Origin: Chloroflexota bacterium
Lineage (GTDB): Bacteria; Chloroflexota; Anaerolineae; Aggregatilineales; Phototrophicaceae
Reading direction: 5' to 3'
Assembly: GCA_011523515.1 (NCBI GenBank)
Contig: WTGO01000084.1
Span: 1 to 64,000, forward strand
DNA: 64,000 bases
Positions 27,494 to 35,510 of this stretch are shown one piece after another; position 1 is the stretch's first letter; the number at the start of each line of letters is the position of its first letter. The notes beneath the pieces are model-generated. The model did not search any database, was not told the DNA's origin, and was given only the letters and a program-made list of their open reading frames with translations. The position numbers and the translations under genes are program-made.

Positions 27494-29109
27494 GCATCCC
27501 AGACGCTGCGCATCCGCCAGGCATCCAGCCGCTTGAGCGTCGCTGCGCTGCCCTGCGCGCGCAATGAAACTCCCAGGCTGTCGTCGCGACCCGGATACAC
27601 CCGCACCGCCACACATTGCTTTCCATTGACGAATACCTCGACCACGCTGCGGTCGATGAAGACGCGCAGCCGCAGCGGTTCATCGTCGTCCAGAAATACC
27701 GGCGCGGTTTCCGGCGCGCGCGAAAGCGCTTCGGGCAGGATTGAGCTATACGAAGTATCGATGCTGATCAAGCTGTCGTAGCGCTGCGGCACCTGCTGCA
27801 TCGCCGCCGAGCTGGCGTTCATCGCCTGCGTCTTTGACAAACGTAGCTTGAAGCGATTGCCGCGATGTTTGAAAAATGCGATGCGCGTGTATTCTTCGCG
27901 ATTCGGCGAGCGCAGCACATTCAATTCCACCAGCGGCGCGGCGCCCGGGTCCAGCTCAACCGCCAATTCCATGGCATTGCCTTGCACGCCGTCGAGCACG
28001 ATTTCTTCGTTGGCCGGCAAGACTATTTCGCCGATGCTGACTGGATCGTAACGCAGCGACTCGATGTCACCGGCCGGCTCTTGCAGCAAGCGATCGCCGG
28101 CGTCCAGCGTCAACCGCCGTGGCAGGGTCATGATCTGATTCCAGACCTCGGTCGGTTTGCCCTGGTTCATATTGAAGATGACGATGACGCCGCCTTCACC
28201 ATCGGGCGCGGCCGAGGGCGCGTGAACGCCGGAAGGCGTCGAGGGACCGAAGTTGCACAAGCCGCCGTCGGTGACGACAAATTTGTCACGCGCGGTGTCG
28301 TAATCGCCCAGCAAGTACTGCCCGCCGGTCATGTGGCTGTACATCAGGAAGATGTGCTTGTCCGCGCCGATGGGCCAGAAATAAGGACAAGCGCCGTCAT
28401 CGCCTACGACGGTATATTGATCGTTCTCAATGAAGGGATGCAGGTATTCCCAATTTTCCAAATCGCCGGACCGGAAGAGGAAATTTGCGCGTATTTGCTT
28501 ATTTCCAGGCCCATTGGGCAGCCAACCGCCGGAGAGCGCGTAATAGTGCTCGTCCTTTTTCCAGATGCAGGGGTCAAAAACGGTATAGGGCAAAGGCGGC
28601 TCGCCCTCTTGCTGCAGGGGAATGACGGCGCCATCGCCGACCTTCTCCCAATTCAGCAGCAGCGGATCGGAGGAGACGGCGACCATATTGCCCAGCTTGG
28701 TGCCGTGGTAAATGGCGATGACGCGGTCGTCCTCCACCAGCGCCGTGCCCGAATAGCAGCAGTCCTCCGGATCGGGATAGATGGCGTAGGGCAAATCGCG
28801 CCAGTGAATCAAATCGTCGCTGACCGCGTGGCCCCAATGCTGACGGCTGTCCTCCGGCGGATAACCCTGATAAAACAGGTGCCAGCGCCCATTCCAATAG
28901 CTGAGGCCGTTGGGGTCGTTCAAGGTGCTTTCCGGACTGACGAAATGGTAGAGCGGGCGATGCGGGTCGCTCGCCAGCTCCCGCCGTGATTGGGCGAAGC
29001 GCGCCATCATGGGGTTGGCCGCCAGCTGCGCCTCCTGCTCGGTCAAGCTGTCGGCGAAGCTATACTGTGGCGCTTTGGAAGGAGTGCCCGGTCTGTCATT
29101 TGTGCTCAC
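27490..29109 (-). CDS. GH32-like glycoside hydrolase with altered acid/base motif
   Basis: Five-bladed propeller plus C-terminal beta-sandwich, the family of invertases, levanases and inulinases. Seen: NDPNG with nucleophile Asp65, FDP with transition-state Asp179, and the C-terminal [15 protein letters not shown]. The third hallmark, normally EC with the acid/base glutamate, reads DDGACPYF here, Ala240-Cys241, so the usual proton donor is missing; Asp237 or Asp238 might stand in. No signal peptide, GTG start after GAAAGAG. 539 residues. It may act on a non-fructan substrate, or be a transferase or binding protein. It follows an SDR gene with a 187-base repeat-bearing gap. Confidence 0.83.
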   Translation of the reverse strand: MSTNDRPGTPSKAPQYSFADSLTEQEAQLAANPMMARFAQSRRELASDPHRPLYHFVSPESTLNDPNGLSYWNGRWHLFYQGYPPEDSRQHWGHAVSDDLIHWRDLPYAIYPDPEDCCYSGTALVEDDRVIAIYHGTKLGNMVAVSSDPLLLNWEKVGDGAVIPLQQEGEPPLPYTVFDPCIWKKDEHYYALSGGWLPNGPGNKQIRANFLFRSGDLENWEYLHPFIENDQYTVVGDDGACPYFWPIGADKHIFLMYSHMTGGQYLLGDYDTARDKFVVTDGGLCNFGPSTPSGVHAPSAAPDGEGGVIVIFNMNQGKPTEVWNQIMTLPRRLTLDAGDRLLQEPAGDIESLRYDPVSIGEIVLPANEEIVLDGVQGNAMELAVELDPGAAPLVELNVLRSPNREEYTRIAFFKHRGNRFKLRLSKTQAMNASSAAMQQVPQRYDSLISIDTSYSSILPEALSRAPETAPVFLDDDEPLRLRVFIDRSVVEVFVNGKQCVAVRVYPGRDDSLGVSLRAQGSAATLKRLDAWRMRSVWDA

Positions 29110-29218
29110 GATTCAACTCTTTCTCGTCTAATCCTTGCGATAATAAAGCCCGCGCCATCACGCAGCGGATGCCACTGCCCTTCTGGCTGACTTGCGCTGC
29201 CCCAATAGTTCAATATAG

Positions 29219-29265
29219 CTTTACTCCATGTCCTCTATTTTCCTCTGTGCGCTCTGTGGCAAAGT
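29219..29265. repeat. ACCGAGGACACAGAG-type repeat arm
   Basis: TTTACTCCATGTCCTCTATT and CCTCTGTGCGCTCTGTGGCA lie in the gap between the SDR and GH32 genes. It is a single right-hand arm of the paired element seen at 41685 and 54533. Confidence 0.65.
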
Positions 29266-29296
29266 TTTTCATAAATCAATTGGTGATTCCGAGTAT

Positions 29297-30037
29297 CTAT
29301 CGTGTTGTGTAGCCGCCATCGACGACGATGCCGGTTCCGGTGATATAACTCGCCTCATCGGATGCCAGAAAGGCCGCCACATCAGCGATCTCCTCCGGCT
29401 GACCCATGCGCGCCAGCGGCACCTGGCTGACAAAGTGCCGGTGCTCGTCGGCGGGAACGGATAGATTGGCCGGCGTCGCTATCGAGCCGGGCAAGATGGC
29501 GACTACACGCACCGTCGGCGCCAGCTCCAGCGCCAGCGCGCGCGTCAATGACAGCACGCCACCCTTGGCCGCTTGATAGGCCGCGCTGTTGGTCAAGCCG
29601 ACAATGCTATGCACCGAGGCAGTATTCAAGATGACGCCGGCCGGGCTGCGCAGCAGATGCGGTATCACCAGCTTTGACGCCTGCCATACGGCGGTCAGGG
29701 TAACATCCAGTGTGGCTTGCCAGTCCTGCGCTGTGATGTCGGCGGCGGCGCCGGCCTCGTTCCTGAAGGCGTTGTTATGCAAGATATCCAACCGGCCATA
29801 AGTCTGCAGAGCGGCGTCAATCATGGCGCGCAGGTCGCTTTCCCGGCTGACATCGGTTTCGACGAAGAGCGCGCGCCCTCCAGCCGCACTGATCTCCCGC
29901 GCGCAGGCCTCGCCACCGGCCCGGTCGATATCAGCGATCATAACGGCCGCGCCGTCAGCGGCAAAGCGAATCGCCGTGGCTCGGCCGATGCCCGATGCCG
30001 CGCCGGTGATAATGGCCACTCTGCCTTCCAAACGCAT
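29297..30037 (-). CDS. Short-chain dehydrogenase/reductase (SDR)
   Basis: Classical SDR of 246 residues using NAD(P): TGAASGIG at 11-18, an aspartate at the end of the second strand (IADID, favouring NAD), catalytic Ser141, Tyr154 and Lys158 in SAAYQAAKGG, and the C-terminal TGTGIVVDGGY. Start after GGAAAGTGAG. It lies 32 bases downstream of the MBL hydrolase gene, in the same run as the Cpn60 paralogue and transporter. Substrate is probably a sugar or polyol but not determinable. Confidence 0.93.
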   Translation of the reverse strand: MRLEGRVAIITGAASGIGRATAIRFAADGAAVMIADIDRAGGEACAREISAAGGRALFVETDVSRESDLRAMIDAALQTYGRLDILHNNAFRNEAGAAADITAQDWQATLDVTLTAVWQASKLVIPHLLRSPAGVILNTASVHSIVGLTNSAAYQAAKGGVLSLTRALALELAPTVRVVAILPGSIATPANLSVPADEHRHFVSQVPLARMGQPEEIADVAAFLASDEASYITGTGIVVDGGYTTR

Positions 30038-30068
30038 GCCGCGCTCACTTTCCGGCTGAGGCTAACGT

Positions 30069-30923
30069 CTATGCCAGCGCTTCAAAGCGCCAGCCGTCGC
30101 CGTCCTCGCGTACATAGCCGACGCCGGGGAAAGGAAAATGGAAAGCGTGGATCAGCGCATTTTCCGCGACCGCGCGCCGCAGCAGCATCCGCCGCGAACG
30201 CAGGCCTTCCTGCGGCTCCTCGTCCCAGTCCGGATGCCAGGTTGTCTGCTCGATGTGGATAGGCAGGTCCATGGTATCGGCGACACAAATCAGGCGACCC
30301 GCGCCCGACGCGACGGCCAGCGAAATGTGATCGCGCGTATGGCCGGGCGTGGGGATGGCGCGCACCCCGGGCGCGATATCGTCGCCGGGCTCAATCAGCT
30401 GCATTTGCGACCACATCGCCCGCAGGCAATCTTGCGTGAACTGGACATCATCAACGAAACGAGCGCCCATGGCGGTGGCGTCCGTTTCTTCGGTCCAATA
30501 CTCCCATTCGCCCCGCGCCATAATCTGACGCGCATTGGGGAATACCAACGCGCCGTCTTTATCGATCCCGCCACAGACGTGATCCAGGTGGCCATGCGTC
30601 AGCACAATGGCGTCGACATCGCCGGGCTGATAGCCGGCCGCCGCCAATCCCGGCACGACCTTGCCCAAGACCGAATGATAAACAGAGCCGCCGCCACTAT
30701 CGACCAGGATGCGTTCGTCCCCCGTGTCGATTAGCAGGCAGTTGCTCTGCAGGTCGTGGGACTCCGGCGAGAGCCCGTGCTGACGCAGCGCCCGCGCCAT
30801 TTCTTCCGCCGTCGAGCCGATGAAAAAGGTCGGCAGCGCCTGCGCGTCAATTTTCTGCGAGCCATCGCTGATTGATACGCACTTGAAATCGCCAACCGAA
30901 AATGTGAACACCCCTTCTGTCAC
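30069..30923 (-). CDS. MBL-fold metallo-hydrolase
   Basis: Metallo-beta-lactamase fold hydrolase with the dinuclear metal motif THGHLDH (His110, His112, Asp114, His115), followed by HTRDHIS and a late HAFHFPFPGVG. GTG start after GAAGGAGC. 284 residues, resembling lactonase-like or AttM-like members that open lactones; in a sugar-oxidation setting it could hydrolyse an aldonolactone made by a dehydrogenase such as the SDR next door (inference). No signal peptide. Confidence 0.88.
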   Translation of the reverse strand: MTEGVFTFSVGDFKCVSISDGSQKIDAQALPTFFIGSTAEEMARALRQHGLSPESHDLQSNCLLIDTGDERILVDSGGGSVYHSVLGKVVPGLAAAGYQPGDVDAIVLTHGHLDHVCGGIDKDGALVFPNARQIMARGEWEYWTEETDATAMGARFVDDVQFTQDCLRAMWSQMQLIEPGDDIAPGVRAIPTPGHTRDHISLAVASGAGRLICVADTMDLPIHIEQTTWHPDWDEEPQEGLRSRRMLLRRAVAENALIHAFHFPFPGVGYVREDGDGWRFEALA

Positions 30924-30948
30924 AGCGCGCTCCTTCGCTTAACCTCAA

Positions 30949-31863
30949 CTAACCGAACGGCAAGCGCATGATGCCGCGCCCATGCACGCCGAGCAGCAGG
31001 GCATCGTCCAGCAGCAGCATCGCAGTAGGCACAGCTTCGGTTGGCTGCGCGACCGCCCAAGATTTCCCGCCATCTGCGGAGCGCACGACACCCTCATTGA
31101 CCAGCGCGTATAGCGCGAAGCCCCCGTCCGCGGCAGGCTGAACATGCAGTTGATTCACCGCCGAGTCCAGCGTCAAGCCCTGCCAACTCGCGCCCTGGTC
31201 GCAGGACGCTTGCAAGCCATGCGCCTCTCCCCCGGCGAAGAGCAGAGTCTTGCCCGAAGTCGAATCCACCGCCAGCGCCAGCGAAAGCACCGGCGCGAAT
31301 TCGGTCGGGAAGCCGGTGAAGCGCCAGGCGCGCCCGCCATTGTCGCTGCGGTAAAGGCCGGTCTCGGTGCCGGCGTAGACCGTTTCGTCTCTCCGCCATT
31401 CCGGCGACAACGCCAGACACAGCACGCTGAGATCGAACAGGCCAAAATTCCAGGGCTGCCAACGAAGGCCGCGATCCGCCGATGAAAATACGCCATCTTC
31501 CAGCGTGCCCGCCAGCAAAACGCCATCGCGCTCGAAATCGGGCGAGACTGCCAGGCAGGAAAAGAGCGGCGGCGGTGCAGGAAAGCCGCTGGTATACCAG
31601 GTATCGCCGCCGTCGCTCGAGCGCAGGATGCCGCCCTTGACCGCGGCGAAAACCGAGCGATCGCTCGCGAATGTGGGCGAAACCGCGACAGCCGTTGTGA
31701 CCACTTCGCTGGACGGGCGCAGCCGCTGCCAGCTCGCGCCGGCGTCAGTGGAACGGAACAGCCCGGCGCTGCAGGCAGCGAAGCAACTGCCATCAGCTGC
31801 AGCCAGCGCAAAAACCGTGTCCTCAGCAGTCTCGAATTCGAGCGTAAGACCTTTTTGCCTCAT
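30949..31863 (-). CDS. BNR/Asp-box repeat beta-propeller protein
   Basis: About six repeats each carrying an Asp box SxDxGxxW: FRSTDAGASW, LRSSDGGDTW, FSSADRGLRW, YRSDNGGRAW, QASCDQGASW and VRSADGGKSW. This builds a six-bladed propeller like sialidases and photosystem assembly factor Ycf48, but no catalytic residues or other domain are visible. No signal peptide, so presumably cytoplasmic. Start after AAGGCAAG, ten bases after the Cpn60-like gene, suggesting they are made together. Likely a binding or scaffold protein; function unknown. Confidence 0.8.
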   Translation of the reverse strand: MRQKGLTLEFETAEDTVFALAAADGSCFAACSAGLFRSTDAGASWQRLRPSSEVVTTAVAVSPTFASDRSVFAAVKGGILRSSDGGDTWYTSGFPAPPPLFSCLAVSPDFERDGVLLAGTLEDGVFSSADRGLRWQPWNFGLFDLSVLCLALSPEWRRDETVYAGTETGLYRSDNGGRAWRFTGFPTEFAPVLSLALAVDSTSGKTLLFAGGEAHGLQASCDQGASWQGLTLDSAVNQLHVQPAADGGFALYALVNEGVVRSADGGKSWAVAQPTEAVPTAMLLLDDALLLGVHGRGIMRLPFG

Positions 31864-31872
31864 ACGCTTGCC

Positions 31873-33525
31873 TTAGCCGGGAGAGCGCGCGATCTCCGGC
31901 GCCTTGTGGTGAACCAGTACGTCGATTGTCAAAGCCATGCCGGCGGTCAAGACGGCGTTGCGCAGCGCCGACTTCTGCGTGGCGGCGCTATCCAGCAGTT
32001 GCTGCCCGTCGACGATCTCGCCGCTGACGACATCAAAGCTGCGCTGATCAGCCGCGTGCGCCAGCCGCGCGAAGACCTCGCCCGCTTCGTAACCGGCGTT
32101 TTCGTAGATGGCCCGGGCCGGCTCCATCAGGGCATCATGCAGGATTCGGTAGGCGGCGCGTTCGTCAGGATCGGCGCCATTGGCCCGCCTCGGCGCCAGC
32201 CGCTGGCGACAATGCGCCAACGCCATGCCGCCACCGGGCAGCACACCGTCCTTTACGGCCGCGCGCATGGCATCTGCGGTCGACTCCGCCAGTTCCTTGC
32301 GCCGGTCAATCTCAGTCTCCGAGAGGCCGCCGATCCACAGCGTAGCCGAGCCGCCCATCAGCTTGCCGATGCGCGCTTGCAGCCCATCGCGATGGGGTTT
32401 GTCATCAGAGCGCTGGTATTGCGTTTGCAAGTTGCTGACGTGCCGCCGCAGCTGCCGCGGATCGCCCTTGCCGCCGATGATGCCGAAGTTATGCGTGCTG
32501 GCCCAGGCGCGCCGCGCCCGGCCGATATTGGCGGGCGTGATGTCTTTCAAGCTGTCGCCCGCCACTGACAGCAGCGGCTGCCCGCCGGTCAGCACCGCCA
32601 GGTCCGCAATTGCCGCCTGCCGATCGTCCGGATTCATGCCTGGGCTGCGTACCGCCATCACCTGGAAGTTCTTCAGTTTGCCGTTAGCCATGGTCAAGCC
32701 GGCGATGGCATCACCGGACACTTCACCGGCGATCAGCAGCAGCTTCTCGATCTTGTGGTCGACGGCCAGCTCCAGCATCGGCATGATATGGCGCGGATCG
32801 TTGATCTGAAAGTCGGCGATGACGATGGCCGGCTCTTCGTATACCGTCTGCAATTCCTTCTGGTCCGCAATCATCTCGCGCGAGACCAGGCCGCTGTCCC
32901 AGAACATGCCCTCGATGTACTCGCGGCGCAGCGCCCGGCTATGATCCTTGCGGATGTCCAACTGGCCATAACTGCCGATGATATCGAAGATTTCGCCCAG
33001 TAATTCGGCCAAGGGCCGGTCGTGGCAAATGGCTTCGGCCACCTGCGCCAGCTTGCCTTTGCCGGCCACAGGCGCTGTCATCTCGTCCAGGCCCGCAAGC
33101 GCGCGCGCCAGCGCCCGCTCCAAATGATGCCGCAGGCGCATGGCATTTCCGCCGGCCGCCAGGTAATGGATGCCGCCGCGGTATATCGCCTGCAGCAAGA
33201 CCGCTGCCGTGGCGCTGCCATCGCCCATCGTCTCATGCTGACGGCAGATCAGCGCGCGCGCCAGCATAGCGCCGATGTCTTCGTCGCGCGCGCCCATTTC
33301 GATCACCTTGCGGGCGATGGTTCCGCCGCTATCGAGGACGTCGGGCGTCTTGCGCGCATCGTCGAGGCGCGTCACAGCGACCGTGCGCGGCGTCGGACCC
33401 AGGGTCGGGCGGATGGCCGCCACCAGCTTGTCGATGCCGCGTCCGATGTTCCGCTGGGCGTCCGGCTGAAAAACGACACCCGGCTGGTAGGTCTTGCGGG
33501 AGAGGAATTCTTTTTCTTCGCTCAT
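31873..33525 (-). CDS. Divergent GroEL/Cpn60 paralogue
   Basis: Type I chaperonin fold recognisable from end to end: LGPTPRTVAV, DSGGTIARKV, MGDGSATAAVL (GroEL GDGTTT), the apical region with IAGEVSGDAIAGLTMANGKL, and RAAVKDGVLPGGGMAL. Key changes: the phosphate-binding TTT is Ser104-Ala105-Thr106, Asp87 is kept as Asp102, and GroEL's catalytic Asp398 aligns with Ser415. The Gly-Met tail is missing. No GroES gene is adjacent. It is thus probably not the housekeeping chaperonin; slow or no ATP turnover is predicted. It sits in a run after two permease genes and before the BNR propeller. Confidence 0.87.
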   Translation of the reverse strand: MSEEKEFLSRKTYQPGVVFQPDAQRNIGRGIDKLVAAIRPTLGPTPRTVAVTRLDDARKTPDVLDSGGTIARKVIEMGARDEDIGAMLARALICRQHETMGDGSATAAVLLQAIYRGGIHYLAAGGNAMRLRHHLERALARALAGLDEMTAPVAGKGKLAQVAEAICHDRPLAELLGEIFDIIGSYGQLDIRKDHSRALRREYIEGMFWDSGLVSREMIADQKELQTVYEEPAIVIADFQINDPRHIMPMLELAVDHKIEKLLLIAGEVSGDAIAGLTMANGKLKNFQVMAVRSPGMNPDDRQAAIADLAVLTGGQPLLSVAGDSLKDITPANIGRARRAWASTHNFGIIGGKGDPRQLRRHVSNLQTQYQRSDDKPHRDGLQARIGKLMGGSATLWIGGLSETEIDRRKELAESTADAMRAAVKDGVLPGGGMALAHCRQRLAPRRANGADPDERAAYRILHDALMEPARAIYENAGYEAGEVFARLAHAADQRSFDVVSGEIVDGQQLLDSAATQKSALRNAVLTAGMALTIDVLVHHKAPEIARSPG

Positions 33526-33586
33526 TGGGCTAGTTGGGAGGGAGCGCGCATTTGGTCAAGGACAATCTGCACAGGCCACGCAGCCG

Positions 33587-34474
33587 CTAGCCCTTGATCG
33601 CGCCGCGCATGATGCCTTCGATCAGATAGCGCTGGCCGAGGAGGAAGATGATGATGACCGGCACCAGCGACATCACCACCCCCGCCAACACGACCGCTAT
33701 GGACCCGGTCATCATGTAGCCTTGCAGCTGAAAGATGCCGAGGGTAATTGGAAAGTTTTCATTGTCGATCAAAAATATGAGCGGGCGGAAGAATTCATTC
33801 CAGTGAAAGTTGAAGCTCAGTATTGCCAATACAGCCAGGCCCGGCTTAACCAGAGGCAAGTAAATTCTGTAAAAGAGCTCCCACTGATTGGCGCCGTCGA
33901 TCAAGCCGGATTCTTCCAGCTCGATCGGAATCGTCAGGAAATACTGCCGCAGCAAAAAGGTGCCAAATGCCGTCGGCACCGCCGGCAAGATCAGCGACCA
34001 GAGCGTGTCGACCAAACCCATATTGCGCAGGAAAATAAATACCGGGATCACCACCGCCTGTATCGGGATCATCATGGTCGCCAGCACCACCCAAAACAAG
34101 ACGTCCCGCCCGTGGAACTCCAAACGGGCGAAGGCGTAGCCCGCCAGCGATGCCGAGACCAACTGCCCGAAAACCGTGCCCCAGGTGATAAGCATGCTGT
34201 TGATTATTTGCCGATCAAAGGGCACCTTTTCAAAGACTTCGGCGTAGTTTTCTACCGCCAGATCCGTCGGCAGCCACTTGGGCGGCACCGTGAAAGAATC
34301 GGAGCCTTTGCGCAATGACGTGGAAACTGTCCATACCATCGGCGCGATAATGACGATACTGAGCATGAACAAGAATATGATAGGCACGTATCTGCCGGCC
34401 ACAAAGGAAATCACTTGCAGCCGATGCTGTGTCGCGCTGACATCGCCGGGATCACGCATCACATTAGCGGTCAT
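33587..34474 (-). CDS. Sugar ABC transporter permease (MalG/UgpE type)
   Basis: Channel subunit of the transporter whose binding protein starts at 36941. ATG after GGGAGATG. First helix near residue 25, the periplasmic PPKWLPTDLAVENYAEVF pattern, EAA loop ELEESGLIDGANQWELFYRI then LPLVKPG, and C-terminal QRYLIEGIMRGAIKG. Gap of 20 bases after the partner permease. Confidence 0.93.
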   Translation of the reverse strand: MTANVMRDPGDVSATQHRLQVISFVAGRYVPIIFLFMLSIVIIAPMVWTVSTSLRKGSDSFTVPPKWLPTDLAVENYAEVFEKVPFDRQIINSMLITWGTVFGQLVSASLAGYAFARLEFHGRDVLFWVVLATMMIPIQAVVIPVFIFLRNMGLVDTLWSLILPAVPTAFGTFLLRQYFLTIPIELEESGLIDGANQWELFYRIYLPLVKPGLAVLAILSFNFHWNEFFRPLIFLIDNENFPITLGIFQLQGYMMTGSIAVVLAGVVMSLVPVIIIFLLGQRYLIEGIMRGAIKG

Positions 34475-34494
34475 CAATCATCTCCCGCGACAGC

Positions 34495-35442
34495 CTACTG
34501 ATAGAAAACCCAGCGCCGGCTCATCCACATTTGCACCAAGGTAAAAGCCAGGATGACCAGGAACAAAACCACTGCAATGGCGGAGCCGTAACCATACTCA
34601 ATATTCTTGAACGCAGCCTCATACAGAACCATCACCGCGGTCCGGCTGGCATTGCCCGGTCCGCCGCGGGTCATAATGAAGGGCTCTTCAAATACCTGTA
34701 TGGCGCCGATCACGCCCGTTACCGCCGCGAAGAGGATTTGCGGGCTTAGCAGGGGTATCGTAACCGACCACAAGCGCCGCAAGCCTTGCGCGCCATCGAC
34801 ATCAGCCGCATCCAGCACCTCACGCGAGATATTGGACAAGCCGCCCAGGAACAGCACAAAGGTGAAACCAAGATTGCGCCAGGCCGACATGATGACGATC
34901 GTGATAAGAACCCAATCGGCTGAGGTCTTCCAGGGAATCTGCTGAACGCCCATCAAGCCCAGATAATAATTCAAGGGGCCAAATTCTTTGTGGAAGATAT
35001 AACCCATGACGACAGCGACCGCCGCGCCAGACATCAAAAGCGGGAGGAAGAAAGCGGTGCGAAAATAATAGCGCATGGCGGTCTGCGTGATGCGGTGTAC
35101 GCCCATCGCCAGCAGCAGGCCGATCGACACCTGCGTCGCCACCGCCAGCACCGTGAACTTGAGCGTATTGCCAAAACTGATCGCGATGCGGACATCGCCC
35201 ATCAGCCGTTCATAATTTGCCAACTCGACGAAATCCGGCGGTTTGAAGATATTCCAGCGGAACAAGCTGAGGCCAAATGAGACGAAGACCGGACCTGCTG
35301 TAAAGATAAAGATGCCGAGCAAAGTCGGAAGCAGGAACAAGTAACCAAGAATGGCGCGGCGCCGGCGCAGGCCGTCCATCGTATCCTGCGTCAGCCAGTG
35401 CCAGAGACCACCGCCGGCTTCAGCGCCTTTTGCTGTTGTCAT
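34495..35442 (-). CDS. Sugar ABC transporter permease (MalF/UgpA type)
   Basis: Partner channel subunit, 315 residues, six helices, EAA-type loop VLDAADVDGAQGLRRLWSV followed by IPLLSPQ. A hairpin lies between it and the binding-protein gene upstream. No ATPase gene is present in the operon. Confidence 0.93.
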   Translation of the reverse strand: MTTAKGAEAGGGLWHWLTQDTMDGLRRRRAILGYLFLLPTLLGIFIFTAGPVFVSFGLSLFRWNIFKPPDFVELANYERLMGDVRIAISFGNTLKFTVLAVATQVSIGLLLAMGVHRITQTAMRYYFRTAFFLPLLMSGAAVAVVMGYIFHKEFGPLNYYLGLMGVQQIPWKTSADWVLITIVIMSAWRNLGFTFVLFLGGLSNISREVLDAADVDGAQGLRRLWSVTIPLLSPQILFAAVTGVIGAIQVFEEPFIMTRGGPGNASRTAVMVLYEAAFKNIEYGYGSAIAVVLFLVILAFTLVQMWMSRRWVFYQ

Positions 35443-35467
35443 CGCCCGTCCTCATTCAAGGGAAAAG

Positions 35468-35497
35468 GCGGAGCCAATACACCTGTATTGGCTCCGC
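35468..35497 (-). terminator. Strong stem-loop between binding protein and permease
   Basis: GCGGAGCCAATAC (35468-35480) pairs perfectly with GTATTGGCTCCGC (35485-35497) around a four-base loop. On the transcribed (minus) strand the stem is followed by CTTTTCC, a short T-run, so partial termination or attenuation after the binding-protein gene is likely. This would give more binding protein than permease. It is the strongest hairpin of the four found at such junctions. Confidence 0.75.
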
Positions 35498-35510
35498 ACG
35501 ATACTCATTC

